NCBI RefSeq assembly: GCF_003054055.1
Contig: NZ_QBKI01000001.1
Span: 742,824-806,823, forward strand
Source: Pontibacter mucosus
GTDB lineage: Bacteria > Bacteroidota > Bacteroidia > Cytophagales > Hymenobacteraceae
Length of the DNA stretch: 64,000 bases
Reading direction: 5' to 3'
This document shows positions 1 to 8,712 of the stretch, piece after piece. Under the pieces are notes generated by a model, which saw only the letters and a list, made by a program, of their open reading frames with translations, made no database searches and was not told the DNA's origin. Position numbers and translations under genes: made by a program. Every line of letters starts with the position of its first letter. The stretch's first letter is position 1.

Positions 1-643
1 TCTCCACCGTCTCCGGGAAATGGATGTTGGCATAAGCGCTGCGCTTGTCCATTAGCTTATAGGTATCAATCAGCTCCGGCGACAGCGATTCCTGCACCTG
101 CGGAAGGGCCACCTTCAGCAAATGCTCCATCATCTTAGCAATTACTTTGCTATCGATGCGGTGGGCTTTGAGCTTTTCGGTGGTGTTGTAGACGGGCTGC
201 AGAAAAGAGGTCGTTTGTTTCTCCTCGGCCAGTTCCTCCAGCTCCGGGTGGGCCATACTAAACCTGCCGTTGAACTCGGTGGGCTTGCCAAACACGATGT
301 AGTCGGTATGGTTCTTCAGCGTCTTTTCCATCCACTTCACGCCCTTAAACCACACCAGCTCCAGCTGGTCGCCGTTCTCATCTACCAGCGTAGCGGCCAG
401 GCGCTGCTTCCGGCCTTCGCCAATCACCTCTTTTCCGCGGATGCGGCCGCGCACCTGCACATAAGGCATACTTTCGTCCAGCTCGCTTACTTTGTAGAAC
501 TGGGTGCGGTCGAGATAGCGGAAAGGGTAATGCTGGATCAGGTCGCCGTAGGTGAAGATGCTGAGTTCTTTCTGCAACAGCTCCGCCCGCATGGGGCCTA
601 CGCCCTTCAGGAATTCTATTTTGGTGTTGAAGAAGTTGCTCAC
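1..643 (-). CDS. recG: ATP-dependent DNA helicase RecG, N-terminal part
   Basis: RecG unwinds branched DNA such as stalled forks and Holliday junctions. Only the first ~214 residues are inside the window; the helicase motor lies beyond base 1. The visible part begins near FFNTKIEFLKGVGP, the usual RecG N-terminal helix-hairpin-like segment, followed by the OB-fold wedge domain (around YVQVRGRIRGKE and LAATLVDENGDQLELVWF). The reading frame is open to the window edge and reaches the region before the first helicase motif (AYANIHFPET). The start is GTG at 641-643, because no in-frame ATG or closer match lies upstream before the AT-rich gap. No Shine-Dalgarno is visible. The identification rests on family recognition and is firm; the start is less so. 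Confidence 0.88.
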   Translation of the reverse strand, partial: MSNFFNTKIEFLKGVGPMRAELLQKELSIFTYGDLIQHYPFRYLDRTQFYKVSELDESMPYVQVRGRIRGKEVIGEGRKQRLAATLVDENGDQLELVWFKGVKWMEKTLKNHTDYIVFGKPTEFNGRFSMAHPELEELAEEKQTTSFLQPVYNTTEKLKAHRIDSKVIAKMMEHLLKVALPQVQESLSPELIDTYKLMDKRSAYANIHFPETVE

Positions 644-782
644 AGTCTTTGGCTTGCTATCGGGTGAAAGTATGGCAAGTATAAAGTACAAAAATAAGCA
701 AAAGCCCCGACAGGTGTAAATGCTGGCTGGGCTTTATACTTGGTAATTATACTTTATACCTCGGCTATACTTTTTATACTTG

Positions 783-1042
783 CTGATTTATACTTCCAAA
801 ACCGCCGCTTCCTGCAATTGGACACATGCTATCCTTGCTAGCGGGCGCTTATCCTCCAGCCATACATAAGCTACTGTCGCATTTATACTTTGTGCCCTCC
901 CAGGCCGGGAGGCCTCGCCTTCGGGCATCGCGCTGCTTTCGCTTCCTTTGCTCCTGCGTCGCAATGCCTCGCTGCCGCTCGTCACCGGAAATCTAGAAGG
1001 CGCTCAACCCAAAGGCTGGGAATCAATTCGATAGCCGCTGCC
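783..1042 (-). repeat. ~250-bp interspersed unit, copy D
   Basis: Reverse-strand copy of a unit also seen at 26001-26250, 47411-47657 and 58855-59104. The most conserved block reads CCCAGCCTTTGGGTTGAGCG and is followed by a hairpin around GGCCTCCCGGCC and, ~60 nt later, GGAGGAT. This copy is the most diverged in its middle part (around 930-980). Like the other copies it ends in an AAGTATAA word. Confidence 0.85.
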
Positions 1043-1048
1043 CCTACT

Positions 1049-1115
1049 GTCATCTCGACCTTCGGGAGAGATCTGATTAGAATCCCGATAGATCTCTCGC
1101 CCTGCTCGAGATGAC
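1049..1115. repeat. Palindromic GTCAT...ATGAC intergenic element
   Basis: An imperfect inverted repeat of ~67 nt. Its ends are GTCATCTCGA and TCGAGATGAC, with inner arms GAGAGATCT and AGATCTCTC. Related GTCAT/ATGAC-bounded elements of different internal sequence occur at 15549-15622 and 56548-56622. It is probably a REP-like element able to form a long hairpin. Confidence 0.7.
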
Positions 1116-1302
1116 AAGAGAGTAGTAAGTATAAATTCCCCTCTTGGGAGGGGCTGGGGTGGGTTTATCCTTCTGATGACAAGAATTGAAGCTATGAAAT
1201 TTATACTTTAGCCAAAGCAGTTACAGGCTCCCCGCCTTAGATAAGGAGGGGCCAGGGGTGGTTGGACCCGGTACGGCAATCGGATATGCCAAAGTGTTCA
1301 CT

Positions 1303-1551
1303 TTACTCTGGACTAACGCTGTCTAATAAAATTACTCTTGTCTGTGGTTGACTGCTTTCGCTGAATTTAAAAATGATCAAAAGTATAAAAGCAATTACTA
1401 GTGAACCTATGATAAGATTTCTTCTTCTTTTTTGGGATGTAAGTTCAATAGGGCCGACCATTTCATCAGTGAATTTACCTTCGAATCCTCTAAATGCCCA
1501 GCATGTAAAGGCTCCGGTAGCAATGATTATAAAGCTGAGAAATGTTGGCAT
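1303..1551 (-). CDS. Small two-helix membrane protein, hypothetical
   Basis: I do not recognise this family. From the ATG at 1549-1551 the product has 82 residues, with two hydrophobic stretches: one right after the start (FLSFIIIATGAFTCWAF) and one near residues 46-64 (LIIGSLVIAFILLIIF). A basic loop (SQKRRRN) sits just before the second helix. An upstream TTG would add 12 residues and touch the gldD stop codon, but the ATG is the simpler choice. It lies directly downstream of gldD and could be co-transcribed with the gldE-gldD genes. Base composition is AT-richer than its neighbours. It may be a real small gene, but there is no functional evidence. Confidence 0.45.
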   Translation of the reverse strand: MPTFLSFIIIATGAFTCWAFRGFEGKFTDEMVGPIELTSQKRRRNLIIGSLVIAFILLIIFKFSESSQPQTRVILLDSVSPE

Positions 1552-1587
1552 TTGTCGATTTATACTTTCTATCCTATAGAACAACAA

Positions 1588-2208
1588 CTACATCTCCTTC
1601 CACTCCAGCGTATTCAGCAAATGGATGATATCCTTCTTCACAAACTCAATCACCGGGGCCAGGGAGTCGTTTTGGGTGGCGGTGCGGAAGTATAAGGCGC
1701 CGCGCAGGAAGTTGTCTGTAGAGTCGGTTACATAGAACTGGAACTGGCTGGGAACCTCGCCCTCCAGCTCAAACACAGAGGCTATATCGCCGGAAGGCGT
1801 TTTAATTTCTGCCTCCTCGATGGCATAGGCCTTGATCTGGTGCTTGGAGGTGAGCTTGCGGGCATCCTCCACCAGGTCATTCAGCTTCTTGTCGTCATTC
1901 TCCAGCTGCTTGTAGGTTAGCTGCACATTGGCACCCAGGCTGGGATAGATGATGTTTATCCAATGCGGCTCGGCGATACCGGAAGAGTCCGGGCGGATTT
2001 TAGCGTGCTTGGAGTACTCGAACGTATAAGGGTGGGCTTCCTGCAGTTGCTGGTAAGTATGGGAGGGCAGGTCGATGCGGTTATAGCCTTTCGGTTTTGG
2101 CGTATACTCCGTGCCGCTGCAGGCTACGATACCAGCGGCCAGGGCCGCCCACATAAACGCCTTCAGGCTACCCAACTTTATGATACTTCTCTTTCTTGCT
2201 TGCGACAT
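1588..2208 (-). CDS. gldD: Gliding motility lipoprotein GldD
   Basis: GldD is an outer-envelope lipoprotein required in Flavobacterium johnsoniae for gliding and for function of the linked type IX secretion machinery. The 206-residue product has a short basic N-terminus, a hydrophobic stretch and a lipobox-like AAGIVACSG near residues 24-32. The family-typical [13 protein letters not shown] follows immediately. Its start overlaps the end of gldE by 41 bp, so the two are translationally coupled or at least co-transcribed, as in other Bacteroidota. The order mutY-ssb-gldE-gldD is a familiar Bacteroidota arrangement. Presence of gldD does not by itself show that the organism glides. Confidence 0.9.
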   Translation of the reverse strand: MSQARKRSIIKLGSLKAFMWAALAAGIVACSGTEYTPKPKGYNRIDLPSHTYQQLQEAHPYTFEYSKHAKIRPDSSGIAEPHWINIIYPSLGANVQLTYKQLENDDKKLNDLVEDARKLTSKHQIKAYAIEEAEIKTPSGDIASVFELEGEVPSQFQFYVTDSTDNFLRGALYFRTATQNDSLAPVIEFVKKDIIHLLNTLEWKEM

Positions 2209-3538
2209 TGATCTTTACTCGTTTTACGCGCTTCGTGTCCGCCGACTCTACCGTAAAGTGGAAACGGCCATAGGCTGTTGCCTCCCCAGCCCTCGGAATC
2301 CCGGAGAATAAGGTAAGCATCAGGCCGGCCACTGTCTCGTTTGAGCCCTTTACCTCGTCAAAGGCATCAAAGGGCACCTCTGTTATCTTACAGAAGTCGT
2401 GCAGCGAGGTCTTGCCGTCAAAGATAAAGGTATTTTCGTCGAGTTGAGAGTAAATGATATCATCATCGTCGTCAAACTCATCGTTGATCTCTCCCACAAT
2501 CTCCTCTACAATGTCCTCCAGGGTAAGCAGGCCAACTGTAGCGCCATACTCATTTATCACGATGGCCATGTGCACATGCTTTTCCTTGAAATCCTGGAAA
2601 AGATCGGCGATGCGCCTGTTCTCCGGCACAAAAAAAGGAGGGCGCACCAGCTGCTGCCAGTCAAAGTCCGGGCCCTTGCCCAGGTGCGGCAACAGGTCCT
2701 TCACGTAAAGGATGCCTTCTATGTGGTCGGTGCTTCCGGAGTATACCGGAACGCGCGAGTAGCCCCACTTGACTATTTCCGGCATCAGTTCCGGAAAAGT
2801 CATGGAGGTGTTGAAGGCCACAATATCAATGCGCGGGCGCATGATCTGTTTTACCGAGATAGACCCGAAGTTTACCACCCCGCGCAGAATCCTGCGCTCC
2901 TCCGGCGAGGTATCCGCTTTTATCAGGGCCACATCCAGGCTGTGGTGCAATTCCTCAATAGTATTTGTATACCCCCGGATGATGTACTTGCGATCTACAA
3001 GCTCATTGATGGAGATAAGCAGCCACGAGAAAGGCCGGATAAGGAACTGCAGCCTGTCGAGCACACTTGCCATGCTTCGGGCCAGCGGCATGCGGTGCCG
3101 CTGCACGTATACTTTCGGCAGCACCTCCCCGCAAAAAACCAGGAAGAAGGTAGCAAACAGCAGGCATATCGCCAGCGATCCGGCCGACAAGGTCATGGTG
3201 CCGAACACCTGCCAGGCCACGTAGGCAAACAGCGTGATGATGGCTACATTGACGCCATTGTTAAGTATAAGTATGGTGGTAAGAAGCTTGCGCGGGTCCT
3301 GCAGGAGGCGGTACACACGTTGCTCAGCGGGGTGCTGGCTTGTTTTGCACTGCTCTAGTTCCTGCTCCGAAAGAGAGAAAAATGCTGCCTCGGCACCTGA
3401 GGTCAGGGCCGAGAGCAGCAATAAGATCAGGCCGCCTGAAATGGCAACCAGGTATTCAATCCTGAGTTGAGTTAAAGAACTCTGTAAAAGTTGGAGTAAG
3501 CTGTAACTCAGGGGGTCTCCGGAATCTGTACTTTCCAA
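2168..3538 (-). CDS. gldE: GldE, CorC/HlyC-type membrane protein
   Basis: GldE is related to CorC/hemolysin-like proteins and partially substitutes for or supports GldD in F. johnsoniae. The 456-residue product shows the family layout: a DUF21-type transmembrane domain (about residues 28-200, starting near [19 protein letters not shown]), a CBS-domain pair (RPRIDIVAF..., [32 protein letters not shown]) and a C-terminal CorC_HlyC domain from about residue 365. The start is a TTG at 3536-3538, since no in-frame ATG lies between it and the ssb stop 26 nt upstream. It sits between ssb and gldD in one minus-strand run. Confidence 0.9.
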   Translation of the reverse strand: MESTDSGDPLSYSLLQLLQSSLTQLRIEYLVAISGGLILLLLSALTSGAEAAFFSLSEQELEQCKTSQHPAEQRVYRLLQDPRKLLTTILILNNGVNVAIITLFAYVAWQVFGTMTLSAGSLAICLLFATFFLVFCGEVLPKVYVQRHRMPLARSMASVLDRLQFLIRPFSWLLISINELVDRKYIIRGYTNTIEELHHSLDVALIKADTSPEERRILRGVVNFGSISVKQIMRPRIDIVAFNTSMTFPELMPEIVKWGYSRVPVYSGSTDHIEGILYVKDLLPHLGKGPDFDWQQLVRPPFFVPENRRIADLFQDFKEKHVHMAIVINEYGATVGLLTLEDIVEEIVGEINDEFDDDDDIIYSQLDENTFIFDGKTSLHDFCKITEVPFDAFDEVKGSNETVAGLMLTLFSGIPRAGEATAYGRFHFTVESADTKRVKRVKINVASKKEKYHKVG

Positions 3539-3564
3539 GATTGTTTTGTTTAGTTAAACATAGG

Positions 3565-4041
3565 TTAGAACGGCAAGTCGTCCGGCTCGTCGCTCTGGAA
3601 GCCGCCGGCCGGGCTGCCGCCCTTGCTGGCTGTGGCGCCACCGCCATAGTTTCCGCCGCTTGCAGCAGCGGAAGAGCCCTGGTAATCGCCACCTCCGCCA
3701 TTGTCGCCACCGCGGCCACCAAGCATGGTCATGTTATCGGCCACGATTTCGGTGCTGTAGCGCTGCACGCCTTCTTTATCCTGGTAGCTGTTGGTGCGGA
3801 TTTTGCCCTCGATAAACACCGAGTTGCCTTTGCGCAGGTATTTCTCCGCTACTTCGGCAAGGCCTCGCCATACCACGATGTTGTGCCACTCGGTGCGCTC
3901 CTGCTTCTGCCCGTTCTTATCTTTAAACGTTTCAGAGGTTGCAATAGGGAAGCGGGCAACGGCCACGCCACCTTCTAAATGACGTACTTCAGGGTCTTTG
4001 CCCAGATTTCCGATCAAAATTACTTTGTTTACACTTGCCAT
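3565..4041 (-). CDS. ssb: Single-stranded DNA-binding protein
   Basis: SSB coats single-stranded DNA in replication, repair and recombination. The 158-residue protein has the OB fold over about residues 1-107 ([14 protein letters not shown] at the start, WHNIVVW in the core), a glycine-rich flexible linker (about 110-148) and the acidic tip DEPDDLPF, which docks partner proteins. Length and layout are standard. It is followed after 26 nt by gldE, and mutY lies upstream on the same strand. Confidence 0.96.
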   Translation of the reverse strand: MASVNKVILIGNLGKDPEVRHLEGGVAVARFPIATSETFKDKNGQKQERTEWHNIVVWRGLAEVAEKYLRKGNSVFIEGKIRTNSYQDKEGVQRYSTEIVADNMTMLGGRGGDNGGGGDYQGSSAAASGGNYGGGATASKGGSPAGGFQSDEPDDLPF

Positions 4042-4154
4042 GTCTTTTTTTGTCTAAATATTAAATTGAATTGGGCTACTCCAGCAACCAAGCTGGAGGC
4101 AAATATGGCTTATACTGAACCTCTTAATGTTTTTGTTTAAAGAAAAGTTTCAGC

Positions 4155-5246
4155 CTATAAATATACTAAAATCTTAGCATCCTGCAAATAATTACTGATT
4201 AAAACCGGCTTCGGCAAAGCGTCTATTTCCCCAACGTTATAAGCGGCCAACCTTGTTTCCTGAAGCACCTCATCTTTTAGCGGATCCTTGAGTTTTATAC
4301 GGTAAAAGCGCGCCGTTATTTTCTGGTGGCTGAGAATATGTTTGTAATCTTTTGCCGGCGGCTGCAACAGGGCTTCCTGCACAGGTATGCCGGCCTCCTG
4401 CAGTTCGTGCAGCAGTTGCTCCACGGGCAGGTCCTTGCTCTCGCTCTCGTAAAGGTAAAAATCGTAAAGTCCCTGCCAGATATCGCCCTCCAGTCTGTTG
4501 CGAAGGTAAAAGGTGCCGTTCAGCTCGAATACGATGTAGTGAAAAAAACGTGGCCGTGCCGCCTTGGCTTTCGATTTTACAGGCAGTTCCTGCACCATGC
4601 CGTGGTTAAAGGCAAAACAGTTTTGCTGCAGCGGACAGAACATACAGTCAGGCATGAGCGGGGTGCACTGGATGGCCCCAAACTCCATGATGGCCTGGTT
4701 ATAGGTGTCTGGCTCATGGGCCGGCACCAGCTCATCTGCCAGTTTCTGGAACACCTTGCGCGAGGCAGGGGCCGCAATATCGTCCGTAATGCCAAATACA
4801 CGCGCCAGCACCCGGAACACGTTGCCGTCCAGCACAGCCACCCGCTCCTGAAAGGCAAAGGCCGCAATGGCCGCCGCCGTGTAGTTTCCTACGCCCTTCA
4901 GCTTTAACAACTCCTCATAATTGTCGGGAAACCGGCCACCATACTTTTCTACCACCAGTTGGGCAGTGTGGTGCATGTTGCGTGCCCGGGAGTAGTAGCC
5001 GAGCCCCTGCCACAGCCGCAGCACCTCATCCTGCGGGGCGGCGGCCAGGTCGTGCACGGTGGGGTAAGCGGCCACAAAGCGCTCATAGTAGGGTAATCCC
5101 TGCGCCACCCGCGTCTGCTGCAGAATCACTTCGGAGAGCCAGATAAAGTATGGATTTTTCGTGCCGCGCCAGGGCAGGGAACGTTTGTGCCTGCTGTACC
5201 AGTTAATTAGAGTCGGAGCGAAAGAAGGGTCTGGAACGGGGTGCAT
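4155..5246 (-). CDS. mutY: A/G-specific adenine DNA glycosylase MutY
   Basis: MutY removes adenine mispaired with 8-oxoguanine. The 363-residue protein has the catalytic glutamate in WLSEVILQQTRV (E39), a helix-hairpin-helix near residues 114-128 (KLKGVGNYTAAAI), the catalytic aspartate in VAVLDGNVFRV (D140) and a 4Fe-4S loop with cysteines 194, 201, 204 and 210 (C-x6-C-x2-C-x5-C). The C-terminal third is the MutT-like 8-oxoG recognition domain, including SHQKITARFY. The same iron-sulfur fold appears in Nth at 15720-16403. Confidence 0.95.
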   Translation of the reverse strand: MHPVPDPSFAPTLINWYSRHKRSLPWRGTKNPYFIWLSEVILQQTRVAQGLPYYERFVAAYPTVHDLAAAPQDEVLRLWQGLGYYSRARNMHHTAQLVVEKYGGRFPDNYEELLKLKGVGNYTAAAIAAFAFQERVAVLDGNVFRVLARVFGITDDIAAPASRKVFQKLADELVPAHEPDTYNQAIMEFGAIQCTPLMPDCMFCPLQQNCFAFNHGMVQELPVKSKAKAARPRFFHYIVFELNGTFYLRNRLEGDIWQGLYDFYLYESESKDLPVEQLLHELQEAGIPVQEALLQPPAKDYKHILSHQKITARFYRIKLKDPLKDEVLQETRLAAYNVGEIDALPKPVLISNYLQDAKILVYL

Positions 5247-5449
5247 AAATTGTACAGTTTAGGTTCTGCAAAACAAACAGCGCAAGGTATTGTTTGCTCT
5301 TTGGGCAGGCGCAAGGTAAGTGGCAGACGTTAAAATATAAACAGTTAAGGTGCGTTAGGGAAGGGTGAAGATAGCACGCTCTTGCAGAAACTAAAGCGCG
5401 CTTTTACAGGAGGCAGGAGGTTAATAGTTAATAATTTAGCGCTAAATCT

Positions 5450-5479
5450 TTTGCAATTCGAAAAGTAAAACTACCTTTG
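5450..5479 (+). promoter_or_regulatory. Bacteroidota-type promoter for the HU gene
   Basis: TTTG at 5450-5453, an 18-nt spacer and TACCTTTG at 5472-5479 match the Bacteroidota primary-sigma consensus (TTTG, ~19 nt, TAnnTTTG). The start codon lies 90 nt downstream, leaving an AT-rich leader. The rest of the mutY-HU gap (5247-5568) shows no further gene. Confidence 0.75.
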
Positions 5480-5568
5480 TGCCCCGAATTTCATCGTTCT
5501 GCGGAACCGCCTGATTTTCCAAAGATTAGAAAGTTAACATATTATTAATATTCTAAAAATTTAAGAAA

Positions 5569-5874
5569 GTGACTAAAGCAGAAGTAATATCAGAGATTGC
5601 TGATAAGACAGGGATTGATAAGGCAGATGTTCAGTCTACAATCGAGGCTTTCTTCAAAGTTGTGAAGGACTCTATGGCTGATGGTAACAACATCTATGTG
5701 AGAGGTTTTGGTAGCTTTGTGAATAAGAAGCGTGCGAAGAAAGTAGCTCGTAACATTTCTAAAAACACATCTATCATCATCGACGAGCATTTTATTCCAA
5801 GCTTCAAGCCGTCTAAGACCTTTATCCAGAAGATCAAGAACAGCAAAAAGATTCAGGAGCTAGCGCATTCTTAA
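5569..5874 (+). CDS. HU/IHF-family DNA-binding protein
   Basis: A small histone-like protein that bends and compacts DNA as a dimer. The 101-residue product has the family pattern: N-terminal helices (EVISEIADKTGIDKADV), a beta arm with VRGFGSF near residues 45-52, and the ARNISKNTSIIID stretch carrying the DNA-intercalating arm. The C-terminal tail (FIQKIKNSKKIQ) is basic. The start is GTG at 5569. No ATG is available at the N-terminus, and the leader lacks a Shine-Dalgarno. A good promoter precedes it (5450-5479). Confidence 0.92.
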   Translation: MTKAEVISEIADKTGIDKADVQSTIEAFFKVVKDSMADGNNIYVRGFGSFVNKKRAKKVARNISKNTSIIIDEHFIPSFKPSKTFIQKIKNSKKIQELAHS

Positions 5875-5936
5875 TTTTTTGTATCTTTGCTGAACGAACT
5901 TTATTTTCAGTAACATATTAACGTAGCGTAAAAAGA

Positions 5937-6806
5937 ATGAAACGGTCTCAGGTATTGATAGTTGTTGCAGCCATCGCTCTGGTGGCCGTTTTATTCTTTT
6001 TGCCTAAAGTTGTTGTTAACAACGAAGATCAGGATAACTTAGCCAAAACTGAAGAAAGCACCGGTTTACCGGAAGGCCACTCCGAAGACGATGGCCACGA
6101 CCACGGAGCCGGAGCTGGTGAAGATGCAGTCAAAGCACACAGGGTTGCCACACCCGAGCAGCTGATGGCGCTGACAACTGCGCGTACCAAGTATAACAAA
6201 GCTACCGACGAGCAAACCCGTAGCCTGGTCGCTGTGGAGCTTGCCGAAGCCTACTCCAACGCTGCCAGGTATGACAGCGCTGGGTACTATTACGAAATTG
6301 CTGCCAACGCCCGTGGAGGTGAGAAAAGCTACAAGAGAGCCGGAGACGCCTACTATGAGGCCTTTACCTTTGCCGCCACTCAGGAACGTGCCAGCGAACT
6401 GGGCTCCAAGGCCCGTACCATGTACGAGCAGGTGCTGAAGAACAACCCTTCGGACAACGACGCCAAAACAAACGTGGCCATGACTTACATCGCCACCTCC
6501 AACCCCATGCAGGGTATAACCATGCTGCGCGAGGTGATTGTGGCAGACCCGAACAACCAGAAGGCTTTGTTCAACCTGGGCATCCTGTCCATACAGTCTA
6601 ACCAGTACGACAAGGCGGTGGGCCATTTCGAGAAACTTGTGTCCGTTAACCCGCAGCACGTGGAAGGAACCTTCTACCTGGCGGTGTCGTTGGCTGAGAC
6701 AGGGGAGACCGAAAGAGCTAAGGAACTGTTTAACAAGGTGAAAGGCATGAGCAACGACCCGGCCCTGAACACCTCTGTGGACGAGTACCTGGCCAGACTG
6801 CAGTAA
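5937..6806 (+). CDS. Membrane-anchored tetratricopeptide-repeat protein
   Basis: A 289-residue protein with an N-terminal membrane anchor (VLIVVAAIALVAVLFFLP, about residues 6-23). Next comes a short acidic/histidine-rich linker (about 45-63, SEDDGHDHGAGAGE), then TPR-type helical repeats to the C-terminus (for example DPNNQKALFNLGILSIQSNQ and NPQHVEGTFYLAVSLAETG). TPR proteins act as scaffolds for protein complexes; the partner here is unknown. A TATCTTTG (5882-5889) in the short gap after HU could be its -7 element, though no good -33 is visible. The 29-residue basic protein and RNase G follow. Confidence 0.75.
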   Translation: MKRSQVLIVVAAIALVAVLFFLPKVVVNNEDQDNLAKTEESTGLPEGHSEDDGHDHGAGAGEDAVKAHRVATPEQLMALTTARTKYNKATDEQTRSLVAVELAEAYSNAARYDSAGYYYEIAANARGGEKSYKRAGDAYYEAFTFAATQERASELGSKARTMYEQVLKNNPSDNDAKTNVAMTYIATSNPMQGITMLREVIVADPNNQKALFNLGILSIQSNQYDKAVGHFEKLVSVNPQHVEGTFYLAVSLAETGETERAKELFNKVKGMSNDPALNTSVDEYLARLQ

Positions 6807-6858
6807 ATGCTTTAAAAGTAACTGAAGAAATCATTTATAAAACCAAACCTACAAGAAT

Positions 6859-6948
6859 ATGCCTTGCGGAAAGAAAAGAAAAAGACATAAAATCGCTACG
6901 CACAAGAGAAAGAAGCGCCTGAGAAAAAACAGACATAAGAAGAAGTAA
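6859..6948 (+). CDS. 29-residue highly basic protein, probably ribosome-associated
   Basis: A short reading frame starting MPCGKKRKRHKIATHKRK, with about 20 of 29 residues Lys, Arg or His, ending in HKKK and a TAA stop. I recall very similar tiny basic proteins in the same place, upstream of the RNase G gene, in many Bacteroidota. Size and charge suggest a ribosomal or RNA-binding protein. It could correspond to a Bacteroidota-specific ribosomal protein such as bL38, which I cannot verify here. A strong hairpin terminator follows at 6969-6998. It is too short for most gene finders. Confidence 0.7.
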   Translation: MPCGKKRKRHKIATHKRKKRLRKNRHKKK

Positions 6949-6968
6949 TTTCTTCCGCGTTCAAGAGG

Positions 6969-6998
6969 GCCCACTTTACGCAAGTTAAAGTGGGCTTT
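6969..6998 (+). terminator. Rho-independent terminator after the 29-residue gene
   Basis: A perfect 9-bp stem, GCCCACTTT (6969-6977) and AAAGTGGGC (6987-6995), with a 9-nt loop and a short T-run. It separates the HU-TPR-basic-protein genes from rng. Confidence 0.75.
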
Positions 6999-7033
6999 GG
7001 TCTTATACATCCAACATAACCATTTGAGAGAAA

Positions 7034-8632
7034 TTGAGCAACGAGCTAATCATCAATTCTACTCAGGATGGGGAACGCATTGCGCTTTTACAGGACAAAC
7101 GATTAGTTGAATATCACTTCGAGTCGAAAGACACGGACTACATTGTAGGGGATATTTTTCTGGGTACTGTAAAAAAGGTAATGCCTGGACTGAACGCCGC
7201 TTTTATTGATATCGGTTACCAGAAGGATGCATTTCTGCACTACCACGACCTGGGAGCCAACATCAAAACACTGAACAAGTATGTAAAAGCGGCGCAAACA
7301 CAGAAGAACGCAACACCCAAGCTAAACCAGGCGAAGTTTGAGCCTGAGATAGACAAACTCGGCAAAATAGCTGACGTGCTCAAAAAAGGGCAGCAGCTGT
7401 TGGTGCAGATCGTAAAAGAGCCTATCTCAACCAAAGGACCACGCTTATCCTGTGAGCTTTCTCTTGCCGGCCGTTACCTGGTGCTCGTACCGTTCTCAAA
7501 CACGGTAAGCGTATCCAAGAAAATTGTCAGTAAGGAGGAACGCACCCGACTGAAACGCCTGATCACGAGCATCAAGCCGGAGAATTTCGGTGTGATTATA
7601 CGTACAGTGGCAGAAGGCCGCGATGTGGCAGAGCTCGACAGAGACCTGCGCAACATGTTAGCAAATTGGGAAGAGGGCTTTAAAACCCTCAGAATAGCGA
7701 AGCCAAACGATAAGATCATTGGCGAGCTCAATCGTTCTTCCTCCATCTTGAGGGATTTACTAAACGAGAGCTTTGACAACATAGTGGTGGATAACACCCA
7801 ACTCTATGACGAGATCAAAGCCTACGTGCAAAGTATAGCGCCGGAAAGGGTTAAGATCCTGAAGCACTATACTGGCAAAACCAAGACCTTTGAACACTTC
7901 CACATCGAGAAACAGCTAAAGGCTGCTTTCGGCAAAACCGTGACGATACCAGGGGGCGGATACCTGGTGATAGAGCACACCGAGGCGCTGCATGTAATCG
8001 ATGTGAACAGTGGGAATAAATCCAATACCGAAACCGATCAGGAGGCAACCGCACTGCACGTAAACATGATGGCCGCCAAAGAAGTGGCCCGTCAGCTGCG
8101 CCTCCGGGATATAGGTGGTATCATTGTAGTGGACTTCATCGATATGAAGTCGCCCGAAAACCGCCAGAAAGTATACGAGGTGGTGAAGGAGGAAATGAAG
8201 CGTGACCGCTCCAAGTCCACCATCCTTCCAATCTCCAAGTTCGGCCTGATGCAGATTACCAGACAGCGCGTGAGGCCCGAGCAAAACATTGTAACCGGCG
8301 AGGTTTGCCCTACCTGCGGCGGCACCGGTAAAACATCTGCCAGTATACTGGTAACAGACGAAATTGACGCAGCGGTAGACGACCTGCTGACAAGCCACAA
8401 CCACAAGAGTCTGGAAATATACTTACACCCGTTCGTGCATGCCTACTATACCAAAGGCTTGTTCTCACGGCAGGTGAAATGGTTCTTTAAGTACTTCAGG
8501 TGGGTAAGCCTGATCAAAGATACTTCCCTGGGCATCATGGAGTTTAAAGTGATTGACAGCAGGGGGGAAGAGATAGAACTGCGCTCCGCCTTCAATGATA
8601 TGAACGGCGTGCAGGACAAAGATGAAGAGTAA
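7034..8632 (+). CDS. rng: Ribonuclease G/E family endoribonuclease
   Basis: RNase G/E cuts single-stranded RNA in rRNA maturation and mRNA decay. The 532-residue protein has an S1 RNA-binding domain at about residues 38-135 (YIVGDIFLGTVKKVMPGLNAAFID). The catalytic DNase-I-like region has metal-binding aspartates in HVIDVNSG and IIVVDFIDM, and the zinc-link CPTCGGTG lies near residue 425. It lacks the long unstructured C-terminal scaffold of E. coli RNase E. The start is TTG at 7034, giving MSNELIIN, the family's usual N-terminus; no nearby in-frame ATG exists. Confidence 0.95.
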   Translation: MSNELIINSTQDGERIALLQDKRLVEYHFESKDTDYIVGDIFLGTVKKVMPGLNAAFIDIGYQKDAFLHYHDLGANIKTLNKYVKAAQTQKNATPKLNQAKFEPEIDKLGKIADVLKKGQQLLVQIVKEPISTKGPRLSCELSLAGRYLVLVPFSNTVSVSKKIVSKEERTRLKRLITSIKPENFGVIIRTVAEGRDVAELDRDLRNMLANWEEGFKTLRIAKPNDKIIGELNRSSSILRDLLNESFDNIVVDNTQLYDEIKAYVQSIAPERVKILKHYTGKTKTFEHFHIEKQLKAAFGKTVTIPGGGYLVIEHTEALHVIDVNSGNKSNTETDQEATALHVNMMAAKEVARQLRLRDIGGIIVVDFIDMKSPENRQKVYEVVKEEMKRDRSKSTILPISKFGLMQITRQRVRPEQNIVTGEVCPTCGGTGKTSASILVTDEIDAAVDDLLTSHNHKSLEIYLHPFVHAYYTKGLFSRQVKWFFKYFRWVSLIKDTSLGIMEFKVIDSRGEEIELRSAFNDMNGVQDKDEE

Positions 8633-8653
8633 GCCCCCTGGCTTACGGGCACA

Positions 8654-8690
8654 AAAAAGCCGCTGCTAGTAGATAGCAGCGGCTTTTTGT
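8654..8690. terminator. Bidirectional terminator between rng and the outer-membrane protein
   Basis: An 11-bp stem, AGCCGCTGCTA (658-668 of this kilobase) and TAGCAGCGGCT (674-684), flanked by A-run and T-run. It can serve rng on the plus strand and the convergent minus-strand gene. Confidence 0.85.
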
Positions 8691-8712
8691 ATTTAAGGTA
8701 AAGTATGGCAGG

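Larger units (their letters stand above)
670..1272 (-). repeat. Composite intergenic repeat mosaic, copy 1 (reverse orientation)
   Basis: This gene-free stretch has no supportable gene. Read on the minus strand it carries, in order, the GGGTCCAACC element (1221-1274), a GTCAT...ATGAC palindromic element (1049-1115), the ~250-bp unit (783-1042) and a dense run of AAGTATA/TATACTT words (669-895). The same parts occur in similar order at 25626-26385, 47106-47780 and 58672-59240. Short open frames here are repeat-encoded and are not credible genes. Confidence 0.8.

Noticed and set aside
2399..3358. A 319-residue open frame antisense to gldE
   Set aside because: gldE is a full-length, recognisable protein. 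The antisense frame is a shadow.
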